A DNA stretch of 64,000 nucleotides from Parietaria judaica (Eukaryota; Streptophyta; Magnoliopsida; Rosales; Urticaceae). Where the stretch lies: assembly GCA_954871525.1 (NCBI GenBank), contig OX940862.1:46989732-47053731 (forward strand), given 5' to 3'. The notes under the pieces are model-generated. The model was given only the letters and a program-made list of their open reading frames with translations, made no database searches and was not told the origin of the DNA. How positions within the stretch are numbered: the stretch's first letter is position 1; each line of letters opens with the position of its first letter. The position numbers and the translations under genes were made by a program. Below are positions 32,886-44,850 of the stretch, piece after piece.

Positions 32886-33621
32886 TTCAGACGTTTTAGC
32901 AACGAGAATCGGCTCGATCTGGTGTACGAAAAATTCCGTTCTCTGCTCTTGTTTATTTCATATAAAATTATAGGCCACACATTTGATACAATTAAAAAAA
33001 TTGAACCATTGTCCATTATCTATGTGTATAATTATTAATTTATTAGTGATACATATCGTCACTATAATACATCTACCAGCCATAAAAATAAATCATATCT
33101 CTATGACTTTATTATATATGAAACTGAAATCTGACAAAGTTATTTTAGATTCTTTTGAGTCACAAAAACGAGACAATTTAATTATTTTCAAATATTAAAC
33201 TAAACATACATTACAATTAGTAATAAGTCATAATTAAGATCTAGCTCAAGTCACATTAAAGATTCTTCAAGCTTATGCACTATGAGCCAAATAATAATTG
33301 GTAGGAATAAGAATAATATTGGTGGTGTATAATTTTTGTTTGGTATTGAAAAGGAGGTTGTAATTAATAATGATGTTTGGTGCCTAAATTCGTTGAAAAA
33401 CGTGGTGAATCATTAAGCGGCACGTTTGCTAAAATTAGTCAATCTTGCTTTAAAATCAATCTTCTTTCGACGTGCGAACAAAGTCCTCAATATAATAACG
33501 ATGAATGAACATATACATTTTATTATCATTTACTTGTCCTATTTTATCGGATCTCTCTGTCGGAATGAACGTTTTAAGCATGAGATGTAAATAGTATAGT
33601 AGATCACTGAAATTATGATAT
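32886..33621. other. Unassigned AT-rich interval
   Basis: No gene, LTR end or clear repeat found. Short open frames such as 32,983-33,198 are uninformative. Confidence 0.4.
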
Positions 33622-33767
33622 CGGGCATCATTAGATTTATGATATAATTGCAAAACAATTAGATTCTCAGGCGTCATTCGATTTATGATATAATTGCAAA
33701 CAATTAGATTCTCGGGCATCAATCGATTTATGATGTAATATATTCTCGGGCATCATTCAATTCATGG
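33622..33767. repeat. Tandem repeat, 45-46-bp units, ~3.3 copies
   Basis: Units start CGGGCATCATT or CAGGCGTCATT at 33,622, 33,668, 33,713 and 33,747, followed by GATTTATGATATAATTG. The third unit is shortened to 34 bp. Confidence 0.8.
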
Positions 33768-34330
33768 ACACTTCGGCGGTGAGGTGTCCCTGAAAAAGAG
33801 ATCTACTTACGTACTCAGCTTATAGGGATCATGTCATCATATAGTTTAATGTTAATGATTGACGACGTGTCTTGATTGTGGTGCCCAATGGTAAATTGCC
33901 AGTATTCATGGGAAGCGTGGAAAGATGAGACCCTAGCAAGTAGAGAATCGGATATCTGGTGGGCGTAGAAATGGTGCCTTGGCCAGCTTCGAAGATGATC
34001 CCTAGTGAGCGGGAGAGCGACTTCCTGGCAAGCAGGGTAAGTAGCTTCCTGGAAAGTTGAGAAAATTAGCGTACAAGGTAGTAGACGAGTTTAAGAGAGA
34101 GAAGCTCCGTTCTAAAGAGAGTAAGTGTGAAAAATAATTGTGGCTCTAATGAAGGAGGAAGCCCTCCTATTTATTTATAGGAAAGGGGAACTAATTTTCC
34201 TTGATTTGGAGGGAATAAAAAGAGAATATTATCCATTACACCCCTAGGTAATGGGACTAAACCTTGTCGGGGGGACGTCGGCGAGCTCCCTTGCCATGTG
34301 TGTTGGCCGTCAAGCGAGCTTGGTTGTCAA
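33768..34330 (-). mobile_element. Possible minus-strand LTR piece of unknown family
   Basis: CCTATAAATAAATAGG on the minus strand at about 34,165-34,182 looks like an LTR TATA box, followed downstream by a TCTC-rich stretch. CTTCCTGG repeats near 34,021 and 34,046. No partner copy is in the window and the ends are unclear. Confidence 0.3.
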
Positions 34331-34942
34331 TGTTGTCATAAATTAGCCGTCAATCTGTTCAGGTAGCATTTAAAAATTATTTAAATGGAAAACAGTTAAC
34401 TGTAACACAGATAGACTATTAGATCGTATGAAAACAAGATCGGGTAATTAATTATGAATTTAAATTCAACTATTAATTTCATAATGATATTATTAATTTC
34501 ATTGTTAATAAGAAACAAATAAAACAATAAATAAAGTGGTTGCATTTATTGACGTATTGCATAAGGCTGTACCTCAGTTTAGATGATTCCGATTGCGTGT
34601 TCTGACTTTGGCAGGGCTCCGTTGATGCTGGGGAAACTCACGTGATATTCTAGGATATTATCTTAGCCTCCATGTACCGAAGTGTGGGCTTCACTGACAG
34701 TACTCCAACAAATAAGTAAACATTAAGTACTCATGTTGCAATTTGGGATAGTTCAAAACAAGTAAACGTGTGTCTCGCTCTTCCACTTTCTTTGCATTTC
34801 GATTTACACACGTGTGTATATATATATATCTACATATTTAATTATAATATAAATATTTTAATTATATATCCAAATACATAGATTATACTATCAATACCCG
34901 ATCTCAATATCACACATTAAATGTCATGGTGCAACACTATTG
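34331..34942 (-). mobile_element. Truncated and internally deleted CL1 LTR
   Basis: This matches CL1 from its U5 end (GCATTTAAAAATT, then the TGCATAAGGCTGTACCTCAG and GTGTGGGCTTC landmarks), then skips to AATATCACACATTAAATGTCATGGTGCAACAC. It is cut off at 34,942 by the Tat-b 5-prime LTR. Confidence 0.7.
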
Positions 34943-35655
34943 TTGAGCTACGATTTCGTCTACGACAATTTATATTGTAAACAACGAAATTCATCTCTAT
35001 TGTTCAGAGATTCAAAGACCTAACACCAACAAAAGTCCTTCTAACCAAGTCAAAGGGGTTCACGTTTCAAAGAGCGAGGAGGAGAACCAGAAAGAAGGAG
35101 AGCGATGAAGATCCTCAACGACGAGGAAACCTACCATGATGATCTCTATCGATGAGGATCATCTCCGACAAACAATAAGAGCAATAACAAAATCGGCGAA
35201 GACGCGCACCCTCGCCGACGAGGGCCACGTAATACGAACGACAAAGGCCAGAGGCGTGATTGAAGCAATCAGCGTGGCACAAGCGATGCTCCAACTGATT
35301 GACAACGACGCTTACACCCACGGTTATAGCCATGTAATTATGGCCATTATGAGGGAATCAAACACAACTGTAACATCCCATTTTATTAGGACTGATTTAA
35401 ATCATTCAGCTGACTATAAATAGAGACCTAATGCCCATGTACAAGGTATCACAAATTTTTGCACCACCGATACACACGCAAAAGGTTTTACATTGAGGCC
35501 CGGTCACTCAAATCACCCGACGCATTCTGTTGGACAATCATATCTTTCAATGTGATCTAGTTTATAAGAAAATACCCGATCTCTAAGGTAATCTAAGCTT
35601 AGAATTACACCTACTATAATTACGTGATTGCATAGGTTATTTTTTCACCTCAACA
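34943..35655 (+). repeat. Tat-b 5-prime LTR (probable)
   Basis: 713 bp from TGTTGAGC to CTCAACA, directly followed by a Tat-type primer site. The TATA box (ACTATAAATAGAG) is at about 35,414-35,426. Its likeness to the 3-prime candidate at 60,647 is weak, limited to patches such as ACGACAAT...AAACAAC near the start. The pair is therefore old, or the ends come from different copies. Confidence 0.55.
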
Positions 35656-35656
35656 G

Positions 35657-35676
35657 TTCGGCACCCACCGTGGGGC
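35657..35676 (+). promoter_or_regulatory. Tat-b primer-binding site
   Basis: TTCGGCACCCACCGTGGGGC follows the LTR and differs from the usual TTTGGCGCCCACCGTGGGG by two substitutions. Confidence 0.7.
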
Positions 35677-35722
35677 AGAGGTGCTTTTCAACTCGTAGCT
35701 AAATCATTAAGTTGTTTGAGAA

Positions 35723-36120
35723 TGACGACGGAGAACGAGTAGGACACAAACAGTCGGGAGGAAGAGCGGCAGCGGCAGCAGGAGTTGGCAGCCTTGAGAC
35801 GTGAACACATGGAGAATTCCTTACCGATTCAACATTCGGGGAATTCCTCTATGGTACAGACAAATTTCCCAACGCTGGAGGACTATCAGCGTAGGATGGC
35901 AACACTGGAGCATAGGGACCGACAGTTTTGTGGAGCTACAACACAGGAAGGCAACGCGAGGACAACAACTAGGAAAAATAACGAATGACACAGGAGAATC
36001 AGCAGAAGGCGGATCCTCAAGAGCAGAAGCAGTGATGAATGGAGGGAACACGGTTCCTTCACCCATGCACAAAGGCCAGGGAAATCTCCCGCCATGGTTC
36101 CATACGCCAATGGTAACAGT
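35723..36120 (+). pseudogene. gag: Tat-b gag, part 1
   Basis: It begins MTTENE then TAG (35,741), and continues REERQRQQELAALRREHMEN, a charged coiled-coil-like start typical of Tat gag, and TLEDYQRRMATLEHRD. Frame changes follow. It is cut at 36,120 by a CL1 solo LTR. Confidence 0.6.
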
Positions 36121-39039
36121 TGTTGGAAATCGGGGTTTGATTCCCGACTTCATTACGCCGAAATATCCCTCCGAGCCATCCCAGTAACATTTAAAAATAT
36201 ATTTTAAAGCGGAAAACTTGTTATCGAACCGACGGCATGTATATCTGGTAATAACCATTTTAACAAGATCCGATAAATATTACGAATTTAATATTTCATA
36301 ATCATTATTAATAAACTAGTCGAATAGGAAATAAATAGAAAGCGGTAAATGATTGCATTTATTAACCCAATGCATAAGGTTGTACCTCGGTTGACCTTTT
36401 TGACTGCGGACTATGACGTTCGGCAGGGCTCTGCCGGGGCTGAGGGAAACACCCGTGATCTTCCGGGATATTCTACTGGATTCCTCGTACCGAAGCGTGG
36501 GCTTCGCCGGCAGAACTTCGTCGCAAAACTTTAACTGAGTTTGTTTTTAAGCTAACAGATAAACAACGTTCTCACTAAGCCTAACTGAAAATGAGATCAG
36601 AGGCAAAAAACTCGCAGACCCTAGAGAGAGAGATGGAGAGCTCGATTTTTTGCTCTGGAGAGAGGTGTGAAAAATATGTAGAATGACTCCTCTATTTATA
36701 GGCTTAAGACTGTAACCGAATTAGAGGTTTTCACTCCAAAATTCGAATTTTATATATAATTAAATCCTTATATTATTTCAATACAATGGCTGAGATTTAA
36801 TCTCATCTAGATCCAATGGTTATAATTAAACTTGTATTAATTAAATAAGAAAGAAATGGTAAAATAAAAAACAAATCTTATCCTCTTATTTAAATATAAT
36901 TTGAATTTATATATATATTTAATTTCAAAAATAATTATTAACTACAATTAATTATCCTAATCCAAATATTTAGATTCAATCTCATCTAAATCCAACGGAT
37001 ATAATTAATTAGGGATTTAATTAAATAAGAAAGAACTGGCAAAATCAAAAACCAATCTTATCTACTTACTTAATAATTTCGAATATATATATAATAATAG
37101 TAATAATTTCGAAATTATATTAATTATCTAGATCCAACGACTTAGATTAATCTTGGAGCGATCTAATGGATCAAATTAATTTAGAATAGAGTCAAATATC
37201 GTAAAACTTGGTAAAAGCCCTAATTCGATTTATCCTCATCATTATTTTGAAAATTATATATTATATATTCAATCAATTAATTTCGAATCCGACGGTAAAT
37301 ATTAAATCTTAAACCGATCTAACGGATACAATTAATTAGGTCATATTCGAAAATCCTAAGCTTGGTCATCAAGCTTCTATTTTTGAATTAGGGTTAGGTC
37401 AAAAATCAATTATCTTAATCCAACGGTTGATATTAAATAATTTCCTATCCAATGGATTAAAATGATTTTAAGGTTTTGCTAAAATACCATACTTTAGGTA
37501 CTTATGCCACAAATGTTGAAATTCTAAACCAAGTAAAAACCGTGTGGATGTAGTTCCACTTTATTTGCTGCCCATTATCGATTTACATATATTATATATA
37601 ATTAAATATATATTATTATTATAAATATAAATCTATTAATTATTAATAAGATATTAATAATTAAATTTAAATAATTAAATTATATTAATAATTCGTTATC
37701 TCAATATCACACATCAAAATGCCATGGTGTCACACTATCATTTAGATTCGTGACACGTGATTTAATTTCATAGTTTATCGAATCGAGCACAAACTTTGAA
37801 AATCTATGAATCACAAACTGTTAAGTCGAAATGACTTCGTTCAAAAAGAAAAATTGCTTAGAATTTAATTTCCAATAAAATGGTGCTGATAGAAAATCTA
37901 AATTATAACTTTCTTTTTATCAGTTAATTTCGTGTACCAAGATATGGTACTTTTGCCACGCTCACGATAAAACTATCCGACGTCTGCCACAGACCTTTCA
38001 GTTTTATAAGTCCAGCCAAATTATTAAACATTATCCAGAATGTATTTTAATCATGTACGTATCATCCGTTACGGAGCTATCCTGGGGACCATGGACCCGT
38101 ATTACTTAAGCTCCAACGAACTGCTAGTTGTTCGTCATACCTCGAAGCGATTCCACTATAGACCCGAGGCTGCACTCTTTATTGATACGGTCTATATTAC
38201 CTTTATAACAACAGGGTGTCCATTGATACAATCCAATTCCGTTTATTGTTCTTTCACTTGATGATTCACACATAAGCATGCGGTGTTTACCGTAATGCCT
38301 CTCATTGCATTTTCCTCCTTGACTCAATCAGTAATATTATGAGTAACCCACTTATGGTTTCGATTCATGAAATGTGCACGAGTACCTCTCACTTGTCACC
38401 ACGAACAATCAAGGGATCTGTGTGATGCCCATGTCTATGATCAAGCTACCCTTACTAGTGACTATCATGTTCCCAAAATAATAGTATTAGGAATAGCGGT
38501 AATATCTTGTGTTCTTTAACGGTTAAATCAAAGAACAATCAAGCCAGTAGCTCGGACGCAAGACCACTCAGGACTTAGAACTAATATCCATTTGATCATC
38601 TATTTGTGACTCAACTACAAGTTATCAGTGACGGTCTTATATGATAACTTCTTGAGTTTAAGTCAGGTCTAGTCTAGTATGAAGACACTTAACACTTAAT
38701 GCACTTCGAGTGAGTGTCACACACACACATAATCCAGAATAGGATTGTCACTTAGTCACATTAATGCCCTTATACGATTAATGGGATCCCACCTAGTTAA
38801 TCAAGTCACGGACGTTTTAAGTTTATTTATTATGATTATTAATTCTTCTTCACATTGACTGTGTTGTGATAATAATAACATAATTTCATCCTTTATGATC
38901 TAAGGAAACAAACATTCTATTTTACTCTACCAGAAACTATAATAAGATTAACATAATAAGTATTATCTTTATTCAATGACATGTCATAATCTTTTACAAA
39001 TGGATAAAATATCTTGTTTAACGACACATATGTCCAACA
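36121..39039 (-). mobile_element. CL1 solo LTR in Tat-b gag
   Basis: 2919 bp, TGTTGGAAATC...TGTCCAACA. Flanks are ACAGT (36,116-36,120) and ACACT (39,040-39,044), a 5-bp duplication with one mismatch. Minus-strand TATA box (CCTATAAATAGAGG) near 36,694-36,707. It is more diverged than the copy at 44,851, so it is older. Confidence 0.85.
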
Positions 39040-39630
39040 ACACTCTCCATAATGGTAACATGAGTGAGACTTCTCAACAACTCATTTACCGAGGAATCCA
39101 TTTTCCTCCACTCAACATACCACAATGACAGGAGCAGAACTCAGGAATGCTGTAGCCACTACCACCAATGGTTATGCCGACGAACCAGGAAATAGAAGGA
39201 AAATACTAGGTTAACAAAGCGATCAGGGAATTAAACTCCATAATGGGATACGTCACATACCAAATGCAGAAAGCGACGCGCGTGGCCCAAGAGATTGACC
39301 GGCTCGTGGTGGATACGAGGAGCACCCTTTCTCGACGATGATCTCCAACGTCTGTGTGCATGATATTCCAAAGATCAAGCTCTCGTATTACAAAGGGGTG
39401 ACAGACCCAAAGGCACATTTGAAAGAATTCCGCATAGCGATGGGAAGAATCAATGTATGTGGACCAGAGAGGGAGACGGTGTTATGTCTTCCATTCGTGG
39501 ATAGCTAGGAGGGAACAAATTTAAAGCGGTTTAAGACTCCCGCCAAACTCCGTCCATTGTTTCGACGACCTGGTGTCTCACTTCCTAAATCACTTCGTGG
39601 AAAGCACTACGTGGAAACATGGGTGAACAT
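39040..39630 (+). pseudogene. Tat-b gag, part 2
   Basis: Reads ISNVCVHDIPKIKLSYYKGV then TDPKAHLKEFRIAMGR at about 39,340-39,450, the Retrotrans_gag entry region (Y.G..DP..HL..F). Stops and shifts are present. It ends at the CL2 solo LTR. Confidence 0.7.
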
Positions 39631-41708
39631 TGTTGGACATACGTTTTTAATGCCACTTGTATAAGATCATGGTTTTTCCTTAGTTAAATATTAGGTTTAT
39701 ATTTTATCGATGAAAATCTTGTTTCAGTTTTTCTTATCAATATAATGAATGTTTTGAAATAGTTGTTATGTTTTGCAATTGTGTATTGTGTTATCACACT
39801 GGGTCTGAGTGAGGAGGTTGAACATACACAATATAATAACTAAAAATTTGTTCATAGTTCATATAGTTAATGGGAATTAATAATTGTGAAAAATTATTGA
39901 TAAACTCAATCCAATTTTGTGGTGATCTGTTACCCAATCATGGTGCTGGTCCGCGACGTTGAGATAAAGTTAAGTATGAAGTGTCTTCATATTGGATGGA
40001 CGAGACTTCATTTGAATGCATTAATCCGTCAATGATAGTTATTAAAGAAGTCGAATCGATGATTAGATTGAATCAGTTGAAGTCCTGAAGTAGTATGCTT
40101 TTGTACGGTTTAACTTAAATGATCTTTGATTAAATCCTTTCAGTTTACAATCAAGTATTCCCAACACTTTTATATTGGGATCACAAGGTTGATCGTAGCA
40201 AACTGCACGACTACATGTATGGATAATAACTTTATTATTTTCTTTTTGTGATTTGTGGGAAGAAAACGAGTACTCATCCAGAGCCTAACGACTTCATAAA
40301 CCGTTAGGTTATTAATTTTCCAATAATCATGGAACAATGGTAGTGTCGTCTAAAAGGGTATACGAAAATTGTAATAATACGAATATTTGGATTAAGATAA
40401 TTTGATTGTATAAATGGACTCCTGAGTAAGGAAATTATATTCATCACGTACTAAAGAGTTCAACTTCGGGCTATTGTGGATGTAACCGAAGTTGGTGAAA
40501 GCTCTTCACTTTCATCGAAGCTTAAGTACGTGTGTCCATTTGTACCCTTTGCGGCTCCATAAGTTCGCAACCGCAAATTATTATGTTTAAGAACATAGAA
40601 TGGAACTGATCAGATATTATTTGTGACTTGGTTACATAAAATCATGATCAACCTAAAGTGGCAAAAGTACCAAAATTTATAGAAATTGGAAAAAGGATAA
40701 TGAATTTATTCCGTGAAAAACATCAAAGTTATAGGAAATTAAATTCTAGTTTGACATCAACACTCATGGAAAAAGAATTATTTTTTTTAATCGTTTAAAT
40801 TGAACAGACGGGTTGAGATTTATTATAATAACGGTTTTTAGCTAAAGGTTGAATATAATATGGTTATTTAAATCTAAAATTAGAGAAATTAAATATTCAC
40901 ATTTATACCTGAATATTTAATAGAGAGAATTAATTATAAAATTCGAGATATATTGATATATGCAAATTTTAGACAATGAATCATGAAAATATAAAAGAGA
41001 TTATTTATTAAATCTTTAAGGGTATTTTGTGAAAAATATTTGATTTTGATATATTATTTCATTGATTTAATAGTTAAATCAATTCTTAGAGTGAATATCT
41101 CCAAGTGGTTTTGAGGTTATCTTAAAATGGTTGGGTTAGTTCCTTATAAATAGGAGAGCCCTGAAACTCGAAACAATACACAATTCTCTTCATATTTCAA
41201 AATATCTCTCTAGAGTTTATGCGATATTCGCTAGGTTAATTATATCAGAGAAATTCAAGTGTAAGGTTCTATTCATTAGGAGCCCACACAACCCGGCGGT
41301 TCAAATCCGGAGAATACGTCGAATGACAAGTGGGAGCTATCTTTGAAGATTCAATCAAGAAGACTTTTCACAAGCAAATTTGCAAGAGCACAAGAACACG
41401 AAGAATGAAGATCAAGAGAAGATTAGAATTGCGCAGTAGAATCGTTGGTCAAAAAAGGTACGCAATTCTATTTATTGTTTATGATAATTATTTATTAATA
41501 CTCAATGGCTCATTTAATCGTGAATACGTGAGAAATAAATATCACGATCAGGATGCTTAATTTCGAACCTTATGAGTCGAATATGGTAACGAGAATTATC
41601 GGTATGGAACTCTAACTCCTGCAAAAATATTTTTTGAGGTTACCCTACGCATAGCTAAGGTGATCGGTTATTAATAAATGGTGATTGGCGAGAGTCTGTC
41701 ACCCAACA
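39631..41708 (+). mobile_element. CL2 solo LTR in Tat-b gag
   Basis: 2078 bp, TGTTGGACAT...ACCCAACA, with exact TSD AACAT at 39,626-39,630 and 41,709-41,713. The TATA box (TATAAATA) is at 41,145-41,152. It is the same family as the LTRs at 49,108 and 55,816. Confidence 0.9.
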
Positions 41709-42590
41709 AACATTACAGACCTCTGGAATTTGGAGCAGGGAAGGGATGAGGGACGACAAAAATTTATTGGGAGATTCAACGAGGTGTTGGAGAAAATCTC
41801 GGAAGCTGAGGATTCAACCGCCATCTTGGCTCTAAAGTGCGGCTTATGGTATCAAGCCCCTCCACTGAGGAGCTTACCAAAAGTTGCCCGACGAATATCG
41901 AGGATACTCTACAGAAGGCCACGATCTACATGACTCTAGAGGAGGAGAGAGCAACCTTAGCTAAGAAATACCGAGTAGAACAGAAGAAGGTCCCAACGAT
42001 GAGAGAGGTTGTTCTGTGAAGAAGCCAAGAATGAACGAACGATACAGGGGACGTTACCTGGTGGCCCCCACCTATCACTATTGTAGGAAGACACAAGCCT
42101 ACAATGTCGGCAGTACGGAGGAGGAGCGACCAACCAAGCAGGAGAAATCACTGGGTTACAATCGAGCGCCTAGAGACCAGAACAAATATTGTGATTTCCA
42201 CAAGAATAAGGAAACGCGAAGGACGAATGTTATACTCAGAAAAGTAATCTCATGGAGAAATTGATACAAGGAGAGATGAAGAACGTTGAATCGGAAGAGC
42301 CCTACGATACTCCCTTACAGAATAGTGCCGATGGTAATAACAGAGAAGGCAGCCAATAATGAGGAAGATTGGAACCTTGGAAAGGATAGGGGCGACGGGA
42401 TCCCACCTTTAAGAAGAAGGTCCAGGAGGTAGAGCAGTATAAATACCACAAGGAACCTCCAGCGACGAGGAGCTGAATCCATATGATCATTATGAGAGGA
42501 TCATCACTTTGCGAGGATTCGGTAAACAACATCATGGCTTATTAACGATGAGCAAAACATTGTGAGAAATATTTCGAGGCAAGCAGGGAA
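41709..42590 (+). pseudogene. Tat-b gag, part 3
   Basis: ITDLWNLEQGRDEGRQKFI continues the gag core (41,716-41,790), then EDSTAILALKCGL, and TLQKATIYMTLEEERATLAKKY in another frame. A zinc-knuckle-like KYCDFHKNK lies at about 42,186-42,212, lacking its final Cys. Several frameshifts are present. Confidence 0.75.
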
Positions 42591-42990
42591 GGATTCTTGG
42601 GAGACGAGACTCTCATAGCCTCCTTGAGAGAGGGCATAATTCCCGGTGAGCATGACGACGCTCTTATAATATGGCTCATCTTCATGGAGATATTAAGAAA
42701 AATGGACGTCGATGAAGACGAGATTTACGGAGGACCCAAAGGCCTCACCAGATTCAACGATGATACCTCATATTCCATGGCAATAATTTGACTGGCGGTA
42801 TACGCTAAAGGAGTAAACAAGGTGGTAAAATTTGTCGTCATGGATTTCTCATCGAGTTTCAACATCATTATGGGGCGACCAAGGATATATATTATGAGGG
42901 CAGTTCCATCGACTTACCATCGGTCCATTAAGATCCCTGGGCCAAATTAAGGAATTGTGGAGATAAGGGGGAGCATGGATGAGTATCGCA
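42591..42990 (+). pseudogene. Tat-b protease remnant
   Basis: DDALIIWLIF and FNIIMGRPRIYIMRAVPST correspond to HDDALVV and the GRPR segment of the Tat-a protease. The catalytic D-S-G-S stretch is missing or unrecognisable between them. Confidence 0.65.
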
Positions 42991-43194
42991 CATGTCATAT
43001 GAACAACAACTGGATGACTCTAAAGAAGGGTGAATCCAAAGATGCCAAGAGAATCAAATAGCAATCAACAGGGGAAGGGTCTAGCGCGATGACGCTGGAC
43101 GTTTAGGAAGACCCTGAGTAAGTAGTTGAAAAAGAGGCGAGAGACAAAGCAGGAGGAAGCAAAGAAAAAAAGGAGGATAAAGACCCTGAGTTCC

Positions 43195-43610
43195 AAGAAT
43201 CTGAATGTGGGCCCGAGTTGGAAATGGTGGAGCAAGTATATATAGACCTGTCAGATCGAACAAGGACTGTTAGCATAGGAGTCGGCCTGGTCTACGAGCT
43301 GAAAAGCAAACTCATCGACACACTCTTGGTAACGCGAGCAATTTGAAAAGTTACATACCTAGAGTGGTTGGCAAATACAGTCATCATCAAGAAGAAAAAT
43401 GGGAGATAGCGAGTTTGTATAGATTTCACTTATCTTAACAAATATTTCTCACTTGATAGTTTTCCCATGCCACATATCGAGCGGCCCGTTGATGCCACAT
43501 GCAGACACGAACTTCTGAGCTTTATGGACGCATACTCAAAGTACAACCAGATCATGATTCTCCTGGACGATGAAGAAAAGACAACCTTCATCAGCGAGAG
43601 ACGTATTTAC
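43195..43610 (+). pseudogene. Tat-b reverse transcriptase remnant
   Basis: ELEMVEQVYIDLSDRTRT (43,215-43,270), then a deletion of roughly 75 residues compared with Tat-a, then EWLANTVIIKKKNG, a stop, RVCIDFTYLNKY and SFMDAYSKYNQI. It is cut at 43,610, before the YxDD box, by a CL1 LTR. Confidence 0.82.
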
Positions 43611-44633
43611 TGTTGGACATGTGTCCTTAAACAAGCTGTTTTTATCCATTTGTAAATGATTATGACAAGTGATTGAATGAAATATGGTGCTTATTATGTT
43701 AATCTTATTATAGTTTGTGGTAGAGTAAAATAGAATGTTTGTTCCTTAGTTGATAAAGGATGCAATTATGTTTATTATCACAACAGAGTAAATGTGAGGA
43801 AGAAATAATAATCATAGTAAATGAACTTAAAATGTTCGTTAATTGATTAACTTGGTGGGAGCCCATTAATCGTATAAGGTCATTAATGTGACTAAACTAT
43901 TTTGGATTTTGTGTGTTCAGTAGAAGTGCATTAAGTATGAAGTGTCTTAATACTGGACTTGACCTGACTTAAACTCTGGAAGTTATCATATAAGACCGTC
44001 ACTGATAACTTGGAGTTAAGTAACTAGTATGCTGATAAAATGGATATTTGATCTAAGTCCTGAGTGATCTTGAGTCTGAACTGGTTGCCTGATTGTCCTT
44101 TTGATTTAATCGTTTAAGAGCACAAAATATTACCACTGTTCCCAACACTATTATTTTGGGAACATGATGGTCAACAATAAGGGCAGCTTGGTCATAGACA
44201 TGGCCATCACACAACTCTCTTCAGAGTCATGATGATTCTCTTAGTTTTCGGTGGTGAGAAATGAGAAATATCCATGCGCAACTTATGAATCGAAACAATG
44301 ATTGGGTCACTCATGATATTACTGATTGAGTTAAGGATAAAAATGTAGTGAGGGGATAAACGGTAAAAACCGCATGCTCATGTGTGAATCATCAAGTGAA
44401 AGATCAATAACCCGAATTGGATTGTATCAATGGACATCCTACTATAATTAAGGGAATAATATATGTTGTATAACTAAAGAGTGTAGCCTCGGGTTTATAA
44501 TGAATTTATACCGATGTTTGACAAACACCCTAGCAGTTCGTTGGACTTTCAGTGATACGGGTCAATGGTCCCCAGTATAGCTTTGTAAAGAATAATACAT
44601 ATGTGATGAATTTTTTTTGATATGTTTAATCAA
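43611..44633 (+). mobile_element. Truncated CL1 LTR replacing the RT-integrase interval
   Basis: It starts TGTTGGACATG exactly at the RT break and matches the first ~1 kb of CL1 (region 43,611-44,270 is the part missing left of copy A). It stops at TGTTTAATCA near 44,632. The next base is integrase, so the LTR end and about 1.4 kb of pol were lost together. Confidence 0.8.
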
Positions 44634-44850
44634 GCCTAGAAATATCCTTAAATACCTCGACATCGAGATACCCACATGGGAATAGTCATTCTGAGGTGGA
44701 AAATAGAACGATCATCGACGAAATCAAAAAAATACTTGACGCGAAAAAAGGAACGTAGCCAGAGGAGCTCCTCGGGGTACTATGGGCATATCGTACCACA
44801 CCTCGGAGAGTAATTCCGCGAAGACCTTTCAGGATGGTCCATAGAATATA
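44634..44850 (+). pseudogene. Tat-b integrase, part 1
   Basis: NTSTSRYPHGN-like, IIDEIKKILDAKKGT and EELLGVLWAYRTTPRR correspond to the end of the integrase core in Tat-a (10,075-10,230). It is interrupted at 44,850 by the solo LTR. Confidence 0.8.
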
